Below, piece by piece: positions 34,618-49,344 of a stretch of 64,000 bases of DNA (positions within the stretch are counted from its first letter, which is position 1; each line of letters begins with the position of its first letter). The notes under the pieces were generated by a model. The model had not been told where the DNA came from and ran no database searches. It worked only from the letters and a program-made list of their open reading frames with translations. The translations under genes and the position numbers were made by a program. The stretch spans positions 47,034 to 111,033 of the forward strand of contig NZ_JAJOMC010000009.1 of the NCBI RefSeq assembly GCF_021129155.1, in the 5' to 3' direction. The DNA comes from Arthrobacter sp. AK04. Lineage in GTDB: Bacteria; Actinomycetota; Actinomycetes; Actinomycetales; Micrococcaceae.

Positions 34618-35808
34618 TTACTTGATGATCTTGGTAACGCGTCCTGAACCAACGGTGCGGCCGCCTTCGCGGATTGCGAAGCCGAGGCCCTCTTCCATTG
34701 CGATCGGCTGGATGAGCGCAACGGTCATCTCAGTGTTGTCGCCGGGCATAACCATTTCCGTGCCCTCGGGCAGGGTGATAACGCCGGTTACGTCCGTGGT
34801 GCGGAAGTAGAACTGCGGGCGGTAGTTGGAGTAGAACGGGTTGTGACGTCCGCCTTCGTCCTTGGAGAGGATGTAGACGTTGGCCTCGAAGTCGGTGTGC
34901 GGGGTGATGGAACCCGGCTTGACGACAACCTGGCCACGCTCGACATCGTCGCGCTTCAGACCGCGGAGCAGGAGGCCACAGTTCTCGCCGGCCCATGCTT
35001 CGTCGAGCTGCTTGTGGAACATCTCGATACCGGTAACCGTGGTCTTCTGGACCGGGCGGATGCCGACGATCTCGACCTCGGAGTTGATGGCGAGGGTGCC
35101 ACGCTCGGCGCGGCCCGTAACAACGGTGCCACGACCGGTGATGGTGAAGACGTCCTCGATCGGCATCAGGAACGGCTTGTCGCGGTCACGTACGGGGTCC
35201 GGAACGGACTCGTCGACTGCGGCCATCAGGTCCTCAACGGACTTGACCCACTCGGGGTCGCCTTCCAGAGCCTTGAGGCCGGAAACGCGAACCACGGGTG
35301 CTTCGTCACCATCGAAGCCCTGCGAGCTCAGGAGCTCACGAACTTCCATTTCAACGAGGTCCAGCAGTTCCTCATCGTCAACCATGTCGGCCTTGTTCAG
35401 GGCGACCAGCAGGTAGGGAACACCAACCTGGCGGGCGAGCAGAACGTGCTCGCGGGTCTGTGCCATGGGGCCGTCAGTAGCGGCGACCACGAGGATAGCG
35501 CCGTCCATCTGGGCAGCACCGGTGATCATGTTCTTGATGTAGTCAGCGTGACCCGGGGCGTCTACGTGTGCGTAGTGGCGCTTTTCGGTCTGGTACTCCA
35601 CGTGGGAGATGTTGATGGTAATGCCACGCTGACGCTCTTCGGGAGCAGAGTCGATCGACGCGAAGTCGCGCTTCTCGTTGAGATCCGGGTACTTGTCGTA
35701 CAGCACCTTGGAAATGGCGGCCGTCAGCGTCGTCTTACCGTGGTCAACGTGACCGATGGTGCCGATGTTGACGTGCGGCTTAGTCCGCTCGAACTTTGCC
35801 TTTGCCAC
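34618..35808 (-). CDS. tuf: Elongation factor Tu
   Basis: EF-Tu delivers aminoacyl-tRNA to the ribosome as a GTP complex. The 396-residue protein has the GTPase motifs [10 protein letters not shown] (G1), RGITI (G2), DAPGH (G3) and NKAD (G4), then domains 2 and 3 with [26 protein letters not shown] lies upstream of the ATG. A 262-base gap with a candidate promoter separates it from fusA, so it can be expressed independently. Residues that confer kirromycin resistance were not assessed. Confidence 0.99.
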   Translation of the reverse strand: MAKAKFERTKPHVNIGTIGHVDHGKTTLTAAISKVLYDKYPDLNEKRDFASIDSAPEERQRGITINISHVEYQTEKRHYAHVDAPGHADYIKNMITGAAQMDGAILVVAATDGPMAQTREHVLLARQVGVPYLLVALNKADMVDDEELLDLVEMEVRELLSSQGFDGDEAPVVRVSGLKALEGDPEWVKSVEDLMAAVDESVPDPVRDRDKPFLMPIEDVFTITGRGTVVTGRAERGTLAINSEVEIVGIRPVQKTTVTGIEMFHKQLDEAWAGENCGLLLRGLKRDDVERGQVVVKPGSITPHTDFEANVYILSKDEGGRHNPFYSNYRPQFYFRTTDVTGVITLPEGTEMVMPGDNTEMTVALIQPIAMEEGLGFAIREGGRTVGSGRVTKIIK

Positions 35809-35877
35809 AGGTTCCTCCTAGAACGTTTTCAAATGACATACCCTTCAGCCGCGCTTGTCGCGGCGGAAACTCAGGTA

Positions 35878-35907
35878 AGTCTACTTGGGGGGCTTTGGAT
35901 TGGTGAA
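35878..35907 (-). promoter_or_regulatory. Candidate tuf promoter
   Basis: On the - strand TTCACC (35907-35902) and TAGACT (35883-35878) lie 18 bases apart. The -10 sequence and spacing equal those proposed for rplJ at 51197-51226. The start point would be about 70 bases before the tuf ATG. Confidence 0.5.
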
Positions 35908-36070
35908 ATTGCAGATTCAGGAACTAATACTAGTCCCTCGAGCCTGTTCGTGCAGATGGCCGGAACCGGCTTGGCCGGATGAATCCGGCCGGCCCGGCCA
36001 CCTGCACCGGCTGTGCTTTCCGGAATCGGAAAGCGCACCCGAGGTTGTTCGCTGCGAACAGTCCGAAAGA

Positions 36071-38185
36071 CTATTCGCCGCGGGTCTTCTGGATGATCTC
36101 GTCGGCAACTGCCTTCGGGACCTCGGCGTAGCTGTTGAACGTCATGGAGTACACAGCGCGGCCCTGGGTCTTCGAACGCAGGTCACCGATGTAGCCGAAC
36201 ATGCCGGACAGCGGAACGTGCGCACGGATGACCTTGACGCCCTGTGCATCTTCCATGGACTGCATCTGGCCACGGCGGGAGTTGAGGTCACCGATAACTT
36301 CACCCATGTATTCCTCAGGGGTGCGGACCTCGACATCCATCAGCGGTTCGAGCAGGACCGGGTTGGCCTTGCGTGCAGCTTCCTTGAAAGCCATACGGCC
36401 GGCGATCTTGAACGCCATTTCCGAGGAGTCAACATCGTGGTAGGCGCCGTCAACCAGCGTCGCCTTGATGCCGACAACCGGGTAACCGGCCAGGACGCCG
36501 TCGTTCAGTGCATCCTGGATACCCGCATCAACCGACGGGATGTACTCGCGGGGAACGCGGCCACCGGTGACCTTGTTCTCGAACTCGTACAGCTCGCCCT
36601 CGGCAGTGTCCAGCGGCTCGATCGCGATCTGGATCTTTGCGAACTGGCCCGAACCACCGGTCTGCTTCTTGTGCGTGTAGTCGTGGCGTTCGACGGCGCG
36701 CTTGATGGTTTCGCGGTAGGCAACCTGGGGCTTGCCCACGTTAGCCTCGACCTTGAATTCGCGGCGCATGCGGTCCACCAGGATGTCCAGGTGGAGCTCG
36801 CCCATGCCGGCGATGATGGTCTGTCCGGTGTCTTCGTTGAGGGACACCTGGAAGGTGGGGTCCTCAGCGGAGAGCTTCTGGATGGCCGTGGAGAGCTTCT
36901 CCTGGTCACCCTTGGTGTTCGGCTCGATGGCAACCGAGATCACGGGCTCCGGGAAGCTCATGGACTCGAGGACGATCTGGTTGGCGGAGTCGCACAGGGT
37001 ATCGCCCGTGGTGGTGTCCTTCAGACCGATGGCTGCGTAGATGTGGCCGGCGGTAGCGCCTTCAACAGGCATTTCCTTGTTGGCGTGCATCTGGAACAGC
37101 TTGCCGATGCGCTCCTTCTTGCCCTTGGTGGAGTTGACCACCTGGGCGCCTGCTTCCACGTGACCGGAGTACACGCGGATGAAGGTGAGCTGGCCGAAGA
37201 AGGGGTGCGCGGCAATCTTGAAGGCCAGCGCGGAGAACGGCTCTTCGGAAGAAGGCTTGCGGGTCAGTTCCTTCTCTTCGTCACGAGGATCGTGGCCGAC
37301 CATCGGGGGGACGTCGAGCGGGTTCGGCAGGTAGTCGACGACTGCATCGAGCATCGGCTGAACGCCACGGTTCTTGAACGCGGAGCCGCAGAAGATCGGG
37401 TAGAGCTCGGAGTTGATCGTCATCTTGCGGATGCCGGCCTTGAGCTCGTCGATCGAGATCTCTTCACCCTCGAGGTACTTCTCCATGAGTTCCTCGGACG
37501 ACTCGGCGACGGTCTCAACGAGGTTCGCGCGGTACTCCTCAGCCTTTTCCTGGAGGTCAGCCGGGATCTCGCGGATCTCGTACTTCGCACCCATGGTTAC
37601 GTCGCCCTTGGCATCGCCGGGCCACACCAGTGCACGCATGTAGAGCAGGTCCACGACGCCGATGAAGTCGTTCTCGGCACCGATGGGCAGCTGCATGACC
37701 AGCGGCTTGGCACCGAGGCGGCTGATGATGGTGTCTACGGTGAAGTAGAAGTCAGCGCCCAGCTTGTCCATCTTGTTGACGAAGCAGATGCGGGGAACGT
37801 TGTACTTGTCAGCCTGGCGCCAGACAGTCTCGGACTGCGGCTCAACGCCTTCCTTGCCATCGAAGACGGCAACGGCACCGTCGAGGACGCGCAGGGAGCG
37901 CTCAACCTCAACGGTGAAGTCAACGTGGCCGGGGGTGTCGATGATGTTGATCTGGTTGTTTTCCCAGAAGCAGGTCACGGCGGCAGACGTGATGGTGATG
38001 CCGCGTTCCTTCTCCTGTTCCATCCAGTCAGTGGTCGAAGCGCCGTCGTGCGTTTCGCCGATCTTGTGGTTCACACCCGTGTAGAACAGGATGCGCTCGG
38101 TGGTGGTGGTCTTGCCAGCATCAATGTGGGCCATGATGCCGATGTTGCGGACCTTACTAAGGTCGGTAAGCACGTCCTGTGCCAC
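36071..38185 (-). CDS. fusA: Elongation factor G
   Basis: EF-G catalyses ribosomal translocation. The 704-residue protein has the GTPase motifs [39 protein letters not shown] and NKMDKLGAD, plus the EF-G domain IV-V segments [20 protein letters not shown] and [16 protein letters not shown]. Length and motifs are canonical. It follows rpsG after 68 bases and forms the str unit rpsL-rpsG-fusA, with tuf after a longer gap. Confidence 0.99.
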   Translation of the reverse strand: MAQDVLTDLSKVRNIGIMAHIDAGKTTTTERILFYTGVNHKIGETHDGASTTDWMEQEKERGITITSAAVTCFWENNQINIIDTPGHVDFTVEVERSLRVLDGAVAVFDGKEGVEPQSETVWRQADKYNVPRICFVNKMDKLGADFYFTVDTIISRLGAKPLVMQLPIGAENDFIGVVDLLYMRALVWPGDAKGDVTMGAKYEIREIPADLQEKAEEYRANLVETVAESSEELMEKYLEGEEISIDELKAGIRKMTINSELYPIFCGSAFKNRGVQPMLDAVVDYLPNPLDVPPMVGHDPRDEEKELTRKPSSEEPFSALAFKIAAHPFFGQLTFIRVYSGHVEAGAQVVNSTKGKKERIGKLFQMHANKEMPVEGATAGHIYAAIGLKDTTTGDTLCDSANQIVLESMSFPEPVISVAIEPNTKGDQEKLSTAIQKLSAEDPTFQVSLNEDTGQTIIAGMGELHLDILVDRMRREFKVEANVGKPQVAYRETIKRAVERHDYTHKKQTGGSGQFAKIQIAIEPLDTAEGELYEFENKVTGGRVPREYIPSVDAGIQDALNDGVLAGYPVVGIKATLVDGAYHDVDSSEMAFKIAGRMAFKEAARKANPVLLEPLMDVEVRTPEEYMGEVIGDLNSRRGQMQSMEDAQGVKVIRAHVPLSGMFGYIGDLRSKTQGRAVYSMTFNSYAEVPKAVADEIIQKTRGE

Positions 38186-38253
38186 GGGGTCTCCTTTTGG
38201 GATTGACTACGCGTTCGCCGCCCGCTCGGTTGAGCCGGCGGCGCCCGGGAGTA

Positions 38254-38724
38254 TTACCAGCGGTAGTGTGCGAAGGCCTTGTTGGACTCGGCCATCTTGT
38301 GGGTGTCTTCGCGACGCTTCACAGCGGCACCGAGACCGTTGGATGCATCCAGGATTTCGTTCTGGAGGCGCTCGGTCATCGTCTTTTCGCGGCGGGCCTT
38401 GGAGTAGCCAACCAGCCAGCGCAGTGCGAGGGCGGTGGAGCGGCCCGGCTTGACCTCAACCGGAACCTGGTAGGTGGCGCCACCGACGCGGCGTGAGCGG
38501 ACCTCGAGGGAAGGCTTGACGTTGTCCATGGCCTTCTTGAGGGCCGCTACGGGGTCGCCGCCGGACTTGGCGCGGGCGCCTTCGAGTGCACCGTAGACGA
38601 TGCGCTCTGCCGTGGACTTCTTGCCGTCAACGAGCACCTTGTTGATGAGCTGGGTGACCAGCGGGGAGCCGTAAACGGGATCTAGTACGAGCGGCCGCTT
38701 GGGGGCCGGACCCTTGCGAGGCAT
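38254..38724 (-). CDS. rpsG: 30S ribosomal protein S7
   Basis: S7 organises the 30S head near the E site. The 156-residue protein starts [20 protein letters not shown], has [20 protein letters not shown] and ends [18 protein letters not shown] 38724 is the conserved start; the upstream in-frame extension overlaps rpsL in another frame and is spurious. It follows rpsL by one base. Confidence 0.98.
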   Translation of the reverse strand: MPRKGPAPKRPLVLDPVYGSPLVTQLINKVLVDGKKSTAERIVYGALEGARAKSGGDPVAALKKAMDNVKPSLEVRSRRVGGATYQVPVEVKPGRSTALALRWLVGYSKARREKTMTERLQNEILDASNGLGAAVKRREDTHKMAESNKAFAHYRW

Positions 38725-38725
38725 A

Positions 38726-39100
38726 TTACTTCTTCTCCATCTTTGCGCCGTAGCGGCTGCGTGCCTGCTTACGGTTCTTGACACCCTGGGTATCGAGGGC
38801 GCCACGGACGATCTTGTAGCGGACACCCGGAAGGTCCTTCACACGACCACCGCGGACGAGCACAATGGAGTGCTCCTGCAGGTTGTGGCCAACACCGGGG
38901 ATGTAGGCGGTTACTTCCACGCCGCCGTTGAGGCGTACACGTGCCACCTTACGCAGAGCCGAGTTCGGCTTCTTCGGGGTGGTGGTGTAGACGCGGGTGC
39001 AAACACCGCGGCGCATGGGGCTGCCCTTAAGCGCGGGAGCCTTGGTCTTTGAGACCTTAGGCGTGCGGCCCTTGCGGACCAGCTGGTTAATCGTAGGCAC
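38726..39100 (-). CDS. rpsL: 30S ribosomal protein S12
   Basis: S12 sits at the decoding centre. The 124-residue protein starts with GTG ([16 protein letters not shown]) and contains [20 protein letters not shown] and [19 protein letters not shown]. The two lysines of TPKKP and the Lys of GRVKDLPG, where streptomycin-resistance substitutions arise, are wild type, so a streptomycin-sensitive S12 is expected. It heads the str operon. Confidence 0.98.
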   Translation of the reverse strand: MPTINQLVRKGRTPKVSKTKAPALKGSPMRRGVCTRVYTTTPKKPNSALRKVARVRLNGGVEVTAYIPGVGHNLQEHSIVLVRGGRVKDLPGVRYKIVRGALDTQGVKNRKQARSRYGAKMEKK

Positions 39101-39386
39101 TCTCGTGTTCTCCGTTTTATCCGGAGTGGCCGCTTCCGGCCACTCTCCTTTGCGTTGCCCCGCCGCCTGGGCCTTGAAGAAGATCTCCAAGGCGGCGAAG
39201 GCGAAGCCTTAATAGTCGGATCGCATACGCAGGGAATGACCTGACTCGCGTCTTCAACGGTCCCTAGGCATGCAAAAATGTGGCATACGTTGCACAAGAA
39301 CCCTGCAAACCGGAAACGTCGCTCTGGTTCAGCCCTAAGACTGGAACCGGCGCACTCATCCACTGCCACAATAACAATTGGTAACA

Positions 39387-39395
39387 AGTCTAGCA
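39387..39395 (-). promoter_or_regulatory. Candidate extended -10 promoter of the str operon (rpsL)
   Basis: On the - strand TGC-TAGACT forms an extended -10 element with TAGACT at 39392-39387; there is no good -35 box. The same TGC-TAG arrangement is seen before rplN. It would give a leader of about 280 bases before rpsL. Confidence 0.42.
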
Positions 39396-39440
39396 TGGAC
39401 GGCCCCTACCCCTTAATCGGGGCCGCACTCCCCCACCGAT

Positions 39441-39488
39441 TGCTCCGTATCTGTCGTTATGACGGCACTAAACGACAGTTACGGAGCA
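39441..39488. repeat. Palindromic element related to the one at 9978
   Basis: TGCTCCGTATCTGTCGTT (39441-39458) and AACGACAGTTACGGAGCA (39471-39488) are inverted repeats with one mismatch around a 12-base loop. The left half, 39437-39474, aligns with 9980-10018, sharing CGATTGCTCCG and CGTTATGA. It is probably a small dispersed repeat. Confidence 0.65.
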
Positions 39489-39503
39489 GCCGATGGTTAA
39501 GCA

Positions 39504-39539
39504 GGGATGGTCCCCCACCTTGCGGTGAAGGACCATCCC
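39504..39539. terminator. Hairpin after rpoC
   Basis: GGGATGGTCC (39504-39513) pairs with GGACCATCCC (39530-39539), and inner CACC/GGTG extends the stem. It starts 17 bases past the rpoC stop. No long T-run follows, so termination may be partial. Confidence 0.55.
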
Positions 39540-39556
39540 GTGGCTAAGACTGCCTG

Positions 39557-42500
39557 TTACCGGAAGTCGTTGCCCAGGTCGTAGTCATCCAGCGGGATGG
39601 CGTGGAACTCAGGAGCTCCGTCCCCACCCAGGGTGTCGTACGAGAAGTCACTGAATGCGCTGGGGCCGGTGAACAGGTTGGCCTTCGCTTCCTCAGTGGG
39701 CTCGACGGTGACCTCGGTGTAGCGCGGGAGGCCCGTGCCGGCCGGGATCAGCTTACCGATGATGACGTTCTCCTTGAGGCCGAGCAGCGGGTCGCTCTTG
39801 CCTTCCATGGCCGCCTGCGTCAGGACGCGGGTGGTCTCCTGGAAGGAAGCTGCGGACAGCCAGGACTCGGTGGCCAGGGACGCCTTGGTGATGCCCATGA
39901 GCTCGGGACGTCCGGAAGCCGGAGTCTTGCCCTCGGACACAACGCGGCGGTTGGCGTCCTCGAAGCGGCTGCGCTCGGCGAGCTCGCCGGGCAGCAGGTC
40001 CGATTCGCCGGACTCGATGACCGTGACGCGGCGCAGCATCTGGCGGACGATAACCTCGACGTGCTTGTCGTGGATACCGATGCCCTGGCTGCGGTACACG
40101 CCCTGGACTTCGTCCACCAGGAACTTCTGTGCCGCACGCGGACCCATGATGCGCAGGACCTGCTTGGGATCCACCGGTCCGTTGATCAGCTTCTGGCCGA
40201 CGGTGACGTGGTCGCCATCCTCGATCAGCAGGCGTGAACGGCGCAGGACCGGGTAGGCGATCTCTTCGGTTCCGTCATCGGGGGTGATGACCAGGCGCAT
40301 CTGGCGCTCGGACTCTTCGATGGTGATGCGGCCGGCTGCTTCAGCAATCGGTGCGACACCCTTCGGAGTACGGGCTTCGAAGAGCTCCTGGATACGGGGC
40401 AGACCCTGGGTGATGTCGTCGCCACCGCTGGCGGAAACAGCACCACCGGTGTGGAACGTACGCATGGTCAGCTGGGTACCGGGCTCACCGATGGACTGTG
40501 CGGCGATAATGCCCACGGCCTCGCCGATGTCCACGGTCTTGCCAGTGGCCAGCGAGCGGCCGTAGCACAGTGCACAGGTACCGACGCTGGACTCACAGGT
40601 GAGTACGGAGCGGACCTTGACCTCGGTGATGCCTGCCTTGAACAGCTCGTCGATAACCACGTCACCGCAGTCGGTGCCGGCGGCTGCGAGGACCTTGCCC
40701 TCGGAGTCCACGACGTCGACGGCGAGAGTACGTGCGTATGCACTGTTCTCGACGTTCTCGTCCAGGACCAGCTCACCCTTGGAATCGGCGACGGCGATGG
40801 GCGTGACCAGGCCACGCTCGGTGCCGCAGTCCTCTTCGCGGACGATGACATCCTGGGAGACGTCCACCAGGCGGCGGGTCAGGTAACCCGAGTTGGCGGT
40901 ACGCAGCGCGGTGTCAGCAAGACCCTTACGGGCACCGTGCGTGGCGATGAAGTATTCCAGAACCGACAGGCCCTCACGGTAGGAGGACTTGATGGGACGG
41001 GGAATAATTTCACCCTTCGGGTTGGCCACCAGGCCACGGATACCCGCGATCTGACGGACCTGCATCCAGTTACCACGTGCACCGGAGGACACCATGCGGT
41101 TGATGGTGTTCATCGGCGAGAGGCTGTCGCGCATTGCCTGGGCGATCTCGTTGGTTGCCTTGTTCCAGATCTCGATCAGTTCCTGGCGACGCTCGTCGTC
41201 GTCGATCAGGCCCTTGTCGTACTGGCCCTGGATCTTGGCGGCCCGCTCCTCGTACCCGGCAAGGATCTCCGGCTTGGCAGCCGGAACCTCGATGTCGGAG
41301 ATGGCCACGGTGACGCCTGAACGGGTGGCCCAGTAGAAACCGGCATCCTTCAGGTTGTCCAGCGTTGCCGCGGTGACGACCTTCGGGTAGCGCTCGGCGA
41401 GGTCGTTGACGATGCGGGACAGTTCGCCCTTGTCGGCAACAGCTTCAACCCAGGGGTAGTCCTCGGGCAGGGTCTCGTTGAAGAGGACCTGGCCCAGGGA
41501 GGTCTGGACGAGCGCGGGCTGACCCTGCTCCCAGCCTTCCGGAGCTTCCCAGTCGGCGTACGGCACGAAGCCTTCGAGGCGGATCTTGACCTGCGAGTTC
41601 AGGTGCAGCTCGCGGGCGTCGAACGCCATGATGGCTTCCGAGACCGAACCGAAGATGCGGCCTTCGCCAGCTGAACCCTTGCGCTTGGTGGTCAGGTGGT
41701 AGAGGCCGATGATCATATCCTGCGAGGGCAGGGTGACCGGACGTCCGTCAGAGGGCTTCAGGATGTTGTTCGAGGACAGCATCAGGATGCGGGCCTCAGC
41801 CTGGGCTTCGGGGCTCAGCGGCAGGTGGACTGCCATCTGGTCGCCGTCGAAGTCAGCGTTGAAGGCGCCACAAACCAGCGGGTGCAGCTGGATGGCCTTG
41901 CCTTCAACAAGCTGCGGCTCGAACGCCTGGATGCCCAGGCGGTGCAGGGTAGGTGCACGGTTGAGCAGCACCGGGTGTTCGGTGATGATCTCTTCCAGCA
42001 CGTCCCAGACCTGCGGACGGTAACGCTCAACCATGCGCTTGGCCGACTTGATGTTCTGGGCGTGGTTGAGGTCAACCAGGCGCTTCATCACAAACGGCTT
42101 GAAGAGCTCCAGGGCCATCTGCTTGGGCAGGCCGCACTGGTGCAGCTTCAGCTGCGGGCCGACGACGATGACCGAACGGCCGGAGTAGTCGACGCGCTTG
42201 CCGAGGAGGTTCTGGCGGAAACGGCCCTGCTTGCCCTTGAGCATGTCGCTCAGGGACTTCAGCGGACGGTTGCCCGGTCCGGTGACCGGACGGCCGCGGC
42301 GGCCGTTGTCGAAGAGGCTGTCAACAGCTTCCTGAAGCATGCGCTTCTCGTTGTTGACGATGATCTCCGGAGCACCCAGGTCAAGCAGGCGCTTGAGGCG
42401 GTTGTTGCGGTTGATCACACGGCGGTACAGGTCGTTGAGGTCGGAGGTCGCGAAGCGTCCACCGTCCAGCTGGACCATGGGGCGCAGTTCCGGCGGGATC

Positions 42501-43456
42501 ACCGGGACGGCGTCGAGGACCATGCCAAGCGGGCTGTTGTTGGTGGTCAGGAACGCGTTGACCACCTTCAGGCGCTTGAGGGCACGGGTCTTGCGCTGGC
42601 CCTTGCCGTTGGCGATGATGTCGCGCAGCAGGTCCGACTCGGCCTGCATGTCGAAGCTCTCAAGACGCTTCTTGATGGCTTCGGCACCCATGGAGCCTTC
42701 GAAGTACATGCCGTAGCGGTCGCGCAGCTCGCGGTACAGGCCTTCATCACCTTCGAGGTCGGCGACCTTGAGGTTCTTGAATCGGTCCCAGACCTGCTCG
42801 AGGCGCTCGATGTCGGCGTCGGCACGCTTGCGCACGTTGGCCATCTGGCGGTCGGCGGAGTCGCGGGCCTTCTTCTTGTCGGCAGCCTTCGCGCCTTCAC
42901 CCTCAAGGCGCGCAATTTCGCCTTCGAGGTCGCGGGCGATCGCCGCGATGTCGGAGTCGCGGTTGTCGATCAGCTGCTTCTTCTCGATGTCGTGCTCAAC
43001 CTGCAGGTTGGGCAGTTCCTCGTGGCGGGCAGCTTCGTCGACGCTGGTGATCATGTAGGCAGCGAAGTAGATGACCTTTTCGAGGTCCTTCGGTGCCAGG
43101 TCAAGGAGGTAGCCCAGGCGTGAGGGAACACCCTTGAAGTACCAGATGTGCGTGACGGGAGCGGCCAGTTCGATGTGGCCCATGCGCTCACGGCGGACCT
43201 TTGCGCGGGTGACCTCAACGCCACATCGCTCACAGATGATGCCCTTGAAGCGCACGCGCTTGTACTTGCCGCAGTAGCATTCCCAGTCCCGGGACGGGCC
43301 GAAGATCTTCTCGCAGAAGAGGCCGTCCTTCTCGGGCTTGAGCGTGCGGTAGTTGATGGTTTCCGGCTTCTTAACCTCGCCGTACGACCAGCCGCGGATG
43401 TCTTCCGCGGTGGCGAGGCCGATCTGCATGAGGCCGAAGGAGGATTCGCTGGACAT
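39557..43456 (-). CDS. rpoC: DNA-directed RNA polymerase subunit beta'
   Basis: The 1299-residue catalytic subunit. The N-terminal zinc site [20 protein letters not shown], the lid/rudder region, and the active-site loop [18 protein letters not shown] with three metal-binding Asp residues are intact. The trigger-loop/bridge region ([36 protein letters not shown]) is also present. Length and order fit actinobacterial rpoC, which lacks the large insertion of E. coli. It follows rpoB after 104 bases containing a perfect 12-bp hairpin. Confidence 0.99.
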   Translation of the reverse strand: MSSESSFGLMQIGLATAEDIRGWSYGEVKKPETINYRTLKPEKDGLFCEKIFGPSRDWECYCGKYKRVRFKGIICERCGVEVTRAKVRRERMGHIELAAPVTHIWYFKGVPSRLGYLLDLAPKDLEKVIYFAAYMITSVDEAARHEELPNLQVEHDIEKKQLIDNRDSDIAAIARDLEGEIARLEGEGAKAADKKKARDSADRQMANVRKRADADIERLEQVWDRFKNLKVADLEGDEGLYRELRDRYGMYFEGSMGAEAIKKRLESFDMQAESDLLRDIIANGKGQRKTRALKRLKVVNAFLTTNNSPLGMVLDAVPVIPPELRPMVQLDGGRFATSDLNDLYRRVINRNNRLKRLLDLGAPEIIVNNEKRMLQEAVDSLFDNGRRGRPVTGPGNRPLKSLSDMLKGKQGRFRQNLLGKRVDYSGRSVIVVGPQLKLHQCGLPKQMALELFKPFVMKRLVDLNHAQNIKSAKRMVERYRPQVWDVLEEIITEHPVLLNRAPTLHRLGIQAFEPQLVEGKAIQLHPLVCGAFNADFDGDQMAVHLPLSPEAQAEARILMLSSNNILKPSDGRPVTLPSQDMIIGLYHLTTKRKGSAGEGRIFGSVSEAIMAFDARELHLNSQVKIRLEGFVPYADWEAPEGWEQGQPALVQTSLGQVLFNETLPEDYPWVEAVADKGELSRIVNDLAERYPKVVTAATLDNLKDAGFYWATRSGVTVAISDIEVPAAKPEILAGYEERAAKIQGQYDKGLIDDDERRQELIEIWNKATNEIAQAMRDSLSPMNTINRMVSSGARGNWMQVRQIAGIRGLVANPKGEIIPRPIKSSYREGLSVLEYFIATHGARKGLADTALRTANSGYLTRRLVDVSQDVIVREEDCGTERGLVTPIAVADSKGELVLDENVENSAYARTLAVDVVDSEGKVLAAAGTDCGDVVIDELFKAGITEVKVRSVLTCESSVGTCALCYGRSLATGKTVDIGEAVGIIAAQSIGEPGTQLTMRTFHTGGAVSASGGDDITQGLPRIQELFEARTPKGVAPIAEAAGRITIEESERQMRLVITPDDGTEEIAYPVLRRSRLLIEDGDHVTVGQKLINGPVDPKQVLRIMGPRAAQKFLVDEVQGVYRSQGIGIHDKHVEVIVRQMLRRVTVIESGESDLLPGELAERSRFEDANRRVVSEGKTPASGRPELMGITKASLATESWLSAASFQETTRVLTQAAMEGKSDPLLGLKENVIIGKLIPAGTGLPRYTEVTVEPTEEAKANLFTGPSAFSDFSYDTLGGDGAPEFHAIPLDDYDLGNDFR

Positions 43457-43522
43457 ATGGTCCCTGTTCTCTCTTGTTCTCTAAATTCTGAAGTCTTGGG
43501 TGCGGGATGAGGGAGGGGGCGT

Positions 43523-43550
43523 ACGACGGCGGGTAGTCACCCGCCGTCGT
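43523..43550. other. Perfect 12-bp hairpin between rpoB and rpoC
   Basis: ACGACGGCGGGT (43523-43534) and ACCCGCCGTCGT (43539-43550) pair exactly across a 4-base loop, 10 bases after the rpoB stop. No T-run follows on the - strand, so it is more likely an mRNA-processing or partial attenuation signal than a full terminator. The flanks GGGAGGGGGC add GC-rich structure. Confidence 0.6.
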
Positions 43551-43560
43551 AAACCTCCTT

Positions 43561-47070
<3,510 letters not shown>

Positions 47071-47407
47071 GAGGGATCCTTCCACAGACCTTCAGGCGTT
47101 TTCAGATCTCCCCCGCTGTGCACCCTGCGGAATGCTCCGCAGTGCTACCATCCGGTTCCGCTATATGACCCGGGGCCCGCGCTGACCATGCTGTGACGTT
47201 GTTGACGGCACGTTGATTGTCAGCTGCAAGGCAAAGCCCACCGCTATATGAAGGCTGAAGGTAAACAGGGAAGACGCAAATATCTACGATACGGCAAAAT
47301 AACCTACATGTCTACCCCATGTCCGCCCGGAATGCAAGCACCGGTTTTGGGCAGGTACGCGACGCCGCTTCCGGGACGCCGCCCGGGTAAGGCCGTAGGC
47401 GGTGGGA
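47071..47407. other. rpoB upstream region
   Basis: About 330 bases without a supportable gene. On the - strand the 11-mer TCATATAGCGG occurs twice (47168-47158 and 47251-47241) and once more just upstream of rpoA (12735-12725). AT-richer sequence at 47275-47320 may hold the promoter, but no convincing -35/-10 pair could be fixed. Confidence 0.5.
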
Positions 47408-47881
47408 CTAGAGCCGCAGCGTGACTCCTGCGTCCGTGCAGGTTCCGGCGTTGGCAAAGACCGCGTCCCGGACCGCGTCCTGTGATTCCTGCGCGGGACC
47501 GCCGCCGGATCCCGCCGCACCCGAATGGTCAATGGCCAGCAGACTCAAGGAGGCGAACAGGCCGCGCAGGTCTCTGGACACCGTCTCCTTGGCCTCTTCG
47601 GCCCGCAGGTAGATGTCCTCATAGGCTTCGGAGTCGTTGGGCGGGACGGCCGCGTAGCTTTCAACCAGGGAGTTGAAGAGCTCGCACGCTGCCTTGGTGC
47701 CATTGGCAGGGGACGACGACGGCGTCCCGGCACTGCCGTCGGCCGAACCGCTGGTGCGGGCGGAGCTTGGCTCCGGCTGGGTTGGCGCCGGAGAGGGGGC
47801 TTCCTGGGCAGGCACGGATACGGAACACGCGGTAAGCGCTGCGAGGGCTGCGGCCGCCGCCGTGGCGAGGATCTTTTTCAC
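47408..47881 (-). CDS. Hypothetical lipoprotein
   Basis: A 157-residue protein with a short signal (KKILATAAAAALAALTAC) and an LTAC lipobox, then a Pro/Ser/Thr/Ala-rich linker (PAPTQPEPSSARTSGSADGS) and a ~95-residue helical domain with two cysteines (AACELFN and GTCTDAG). The GTG at 47881 has GGAG 7 bases upstream and places the signal at the N-terminus. No family is recognised. It is probably anchored on the outer face of the membrane. It lies upstream of rpoB and divergent from the thiolase gene. Confidence 0.72.
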   Translation of the reverse strand: MKKILATAAAAALAALTACSVSVPAQEAPSPAPTQPEPSSARTSGSADGSAGTPSSSPANGTKAACELFNSLVESYAAVPPNDSEAYEDIYLRAEEAKETVSRDLRGLFASLSLLAIDHSGAAGSGGGPAQESQDAVRDAVFANAGTCTDAGVTLRL

Positions 47882-48144
47882 GCTGCTGCTCCAACCATCC
47901 GGGGCAGGGACCTGCTCCCCCTGCAAAACTGTCCGCGCTCCACCCTACGCACGCCGCCGCCGTCGTGCACGTCCATGGGATGGGGACCTCTCCCCCGCCT
48001 CACCCGCCGGGAGGCTGCGGTGCCGGCCACGCTTCAGCGTGCCCGCGGAATGCACATAGCGCGCCAGGCGTTTGAATACTTAGGTGACCAGGGTCACGAT
48101 AGCCTTGGTGGCACACACCGGAAAACGGAATGGAAGAGATAACC

Positions 48145-49344
48145 ATGGGCAACTCCCGTGACAACACTGACGTTGTCATCCTCGCAGCAGTGCGCACCCC
48201 GCAGGGCCGGATCAATGGGCAGCTGGCAAGCTTTACCGCAGTGGAACTGGGTTCCCGGGCCATCAAGGGCGCCCTGGACGCCAGTGGGGTGGACGCCGGT
48301 GACGTGCAGGCTGTCATCATGGGGCAGGTTCTGCAGGCGGGTGCCGGCCAGAACCCTGCCCGGCAAAGTTCAATCGGTGCCGGCATCGGATGGGACGTCC
48401 CAGCGGTGACTATCAACAAGGTTTGCCTGTCGGGGCTCACGGCGGTGATCGATGCCGCCCGGATGATCCGCGGCGGCGAAGCGGAAGTGGTGGTGGCCGG
48501 CGGCCAGGAGTCCATGACCCGGGCACCGCACCTGCTTCCGGGCTCGCGGCAGGGCTGGACCTACGGTTCGATCCAGGCGCTGGACGTGGCGGCGCACGAC
48601 GGCCTGACGGACGCCTTCGACGGCCAGTCAATGGGCCTGTCCACCGAGACCCGCAACCTGGCCTTGGGCATTGACCGCACCTCGCAGGACAACGTGGCCG
48701 CCCAGTCCCACCAGCGCGCTGCGCTGGCCGCCAAGAATGGAACCTTCGACGACGAAATCGTTCCGGTCAGCGTCAAGCAGCGCAAAGGCGATCCCATTGT
48801 GGTGTCCACTGACGAGGGCGTCCGCCCGAACACCTCGGTGGACTCCCTGGCCGGGCTCCGCGCAGCTTTCGTGACGGACGGTACCATCACGGCCGGGAAC
48901 TCCTCTCCCCTGTCGGACGGGGCCGCAGCCCTGGTACTGGCGTCACGCGGCTACGCCGAGGAACACGGCCTGGAGTACCTGGCCGTCCTCGGGAAGCCCG
49001 GGCAGGTTGCAGGACCGGACAACTCACTGCACTCGCAGCCGTCCAACGCCATCAAGAATGCCCTGGGACGGGCCGGCTGGACCGTTGCCGACCTTGATTT
49101 CATTGAAATCAACGAAGCATTCGGGTCCGTGGCCGTCCAGTCGCTCAAGGACCTGGACTACCCGCTGGAAAAGTGCAACATCCACGGCGGGGCCATTGCG
49201 TTGGGCCATCCCATCGGGGCCTCGGGCGCACGGCTGGCCGTCCATGCCGCGCATGAGCTGAAGCGCCGCGGAACGGGCAAAGCCGCCGTGTCCCTCTGCG
49301 GTGGCGGCGGGCAGGGCGAAGCGCTCCTGCTCTACCGCGACTGA
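48145..49344 (+). CDS. Acetyl-CoA C-acetyltransferase (thiolase)
   Basis: A 399-residue biosynthetic/degradative thiolase that condenses or cleaves acetoacetyl-CoA-type thioesters. The nucleophile cysteine lies in TINKVCLSGLTAVID, the GHPIGASGARLAVHAAHELK segment gives the catalytic His, and CGGGGQGEALLLY gives the second Cys. Also present are ILAAVRTPQGRINGQL and QESMTRAPHLLPGSRQGWTY. ATG 48145 has GGAAGAGA upstream. It overlaps the YbaK-family gene. It is not obviously connected with the surrounding ribosomal genes; a role in fatty acid or acetate metabolism is inferred. Confidence 0.93.
   Translation: MGNSRDNTDVVILAAVRTPQGRINGQLASFTAVELGSRAIKGALDASGVDAGDVQAVIMGQVLQAGAGQNPARQSSIGAGIGWDVPAVTINKVCLSGLTAVIDAARMIRGGEAEVVVAGGQESMTRAPHLLPGSRQGWTYGSIQALDVAAHDGLTDAFDGQSMGLSTETRNLALGIDRTSQDNVAAQSHQRAALAAKNGTFDDEIVPVSVKQRKGDPIVVSTDEGVRPNTSVDSLAGLRAAFVTDGTITAGNSSPLSDGAAALVLASRGYAEEHGLEYLAVLGKPGQVAGPDNSLHSQPSNAIKNALGRAGWTVADLDFIEINEAFGSVAVQSLKDLDYPLEKCNIHGGAIALGHPIGASGARLAVHAAHELKRRGTGKAAVSLCGGGGQGEALLLYRD

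Larger units (their letters stand above)
39101..39556. other. Intergenic region between rpsL and rpoC
   Basis: This 456-base stretch holds no supportable gene. It carries the rpsL leader, an extended -10 promoter candidate at 39387-39395, the palindromic element at 39437-39488 shared with 9980, and a hairpin after rpoC at 39504-39539. Confidence 0.7.

Noticed and set aside
35885..38206. 773-codon open frame on the + strand across fusA
   Set aside because: It is antisense to the complete EF-G gene. High GC at third positions opens such frames, and the predicted protein (Gly/Val/Leu/Asp/His-rich) has no domain.
41696..43123. 475-codon open frame antisense to rpoC
   Set aside because: Shadow of the rpoC reading frame; no ribosome-binding site or recognisable protein.
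47284..47532. 82-codon - strand frame overlapping the lipoprotein 3' end
   Set aside because: Out of frame with the lipoprotein, Arg-rich shadow composition, no start signal.
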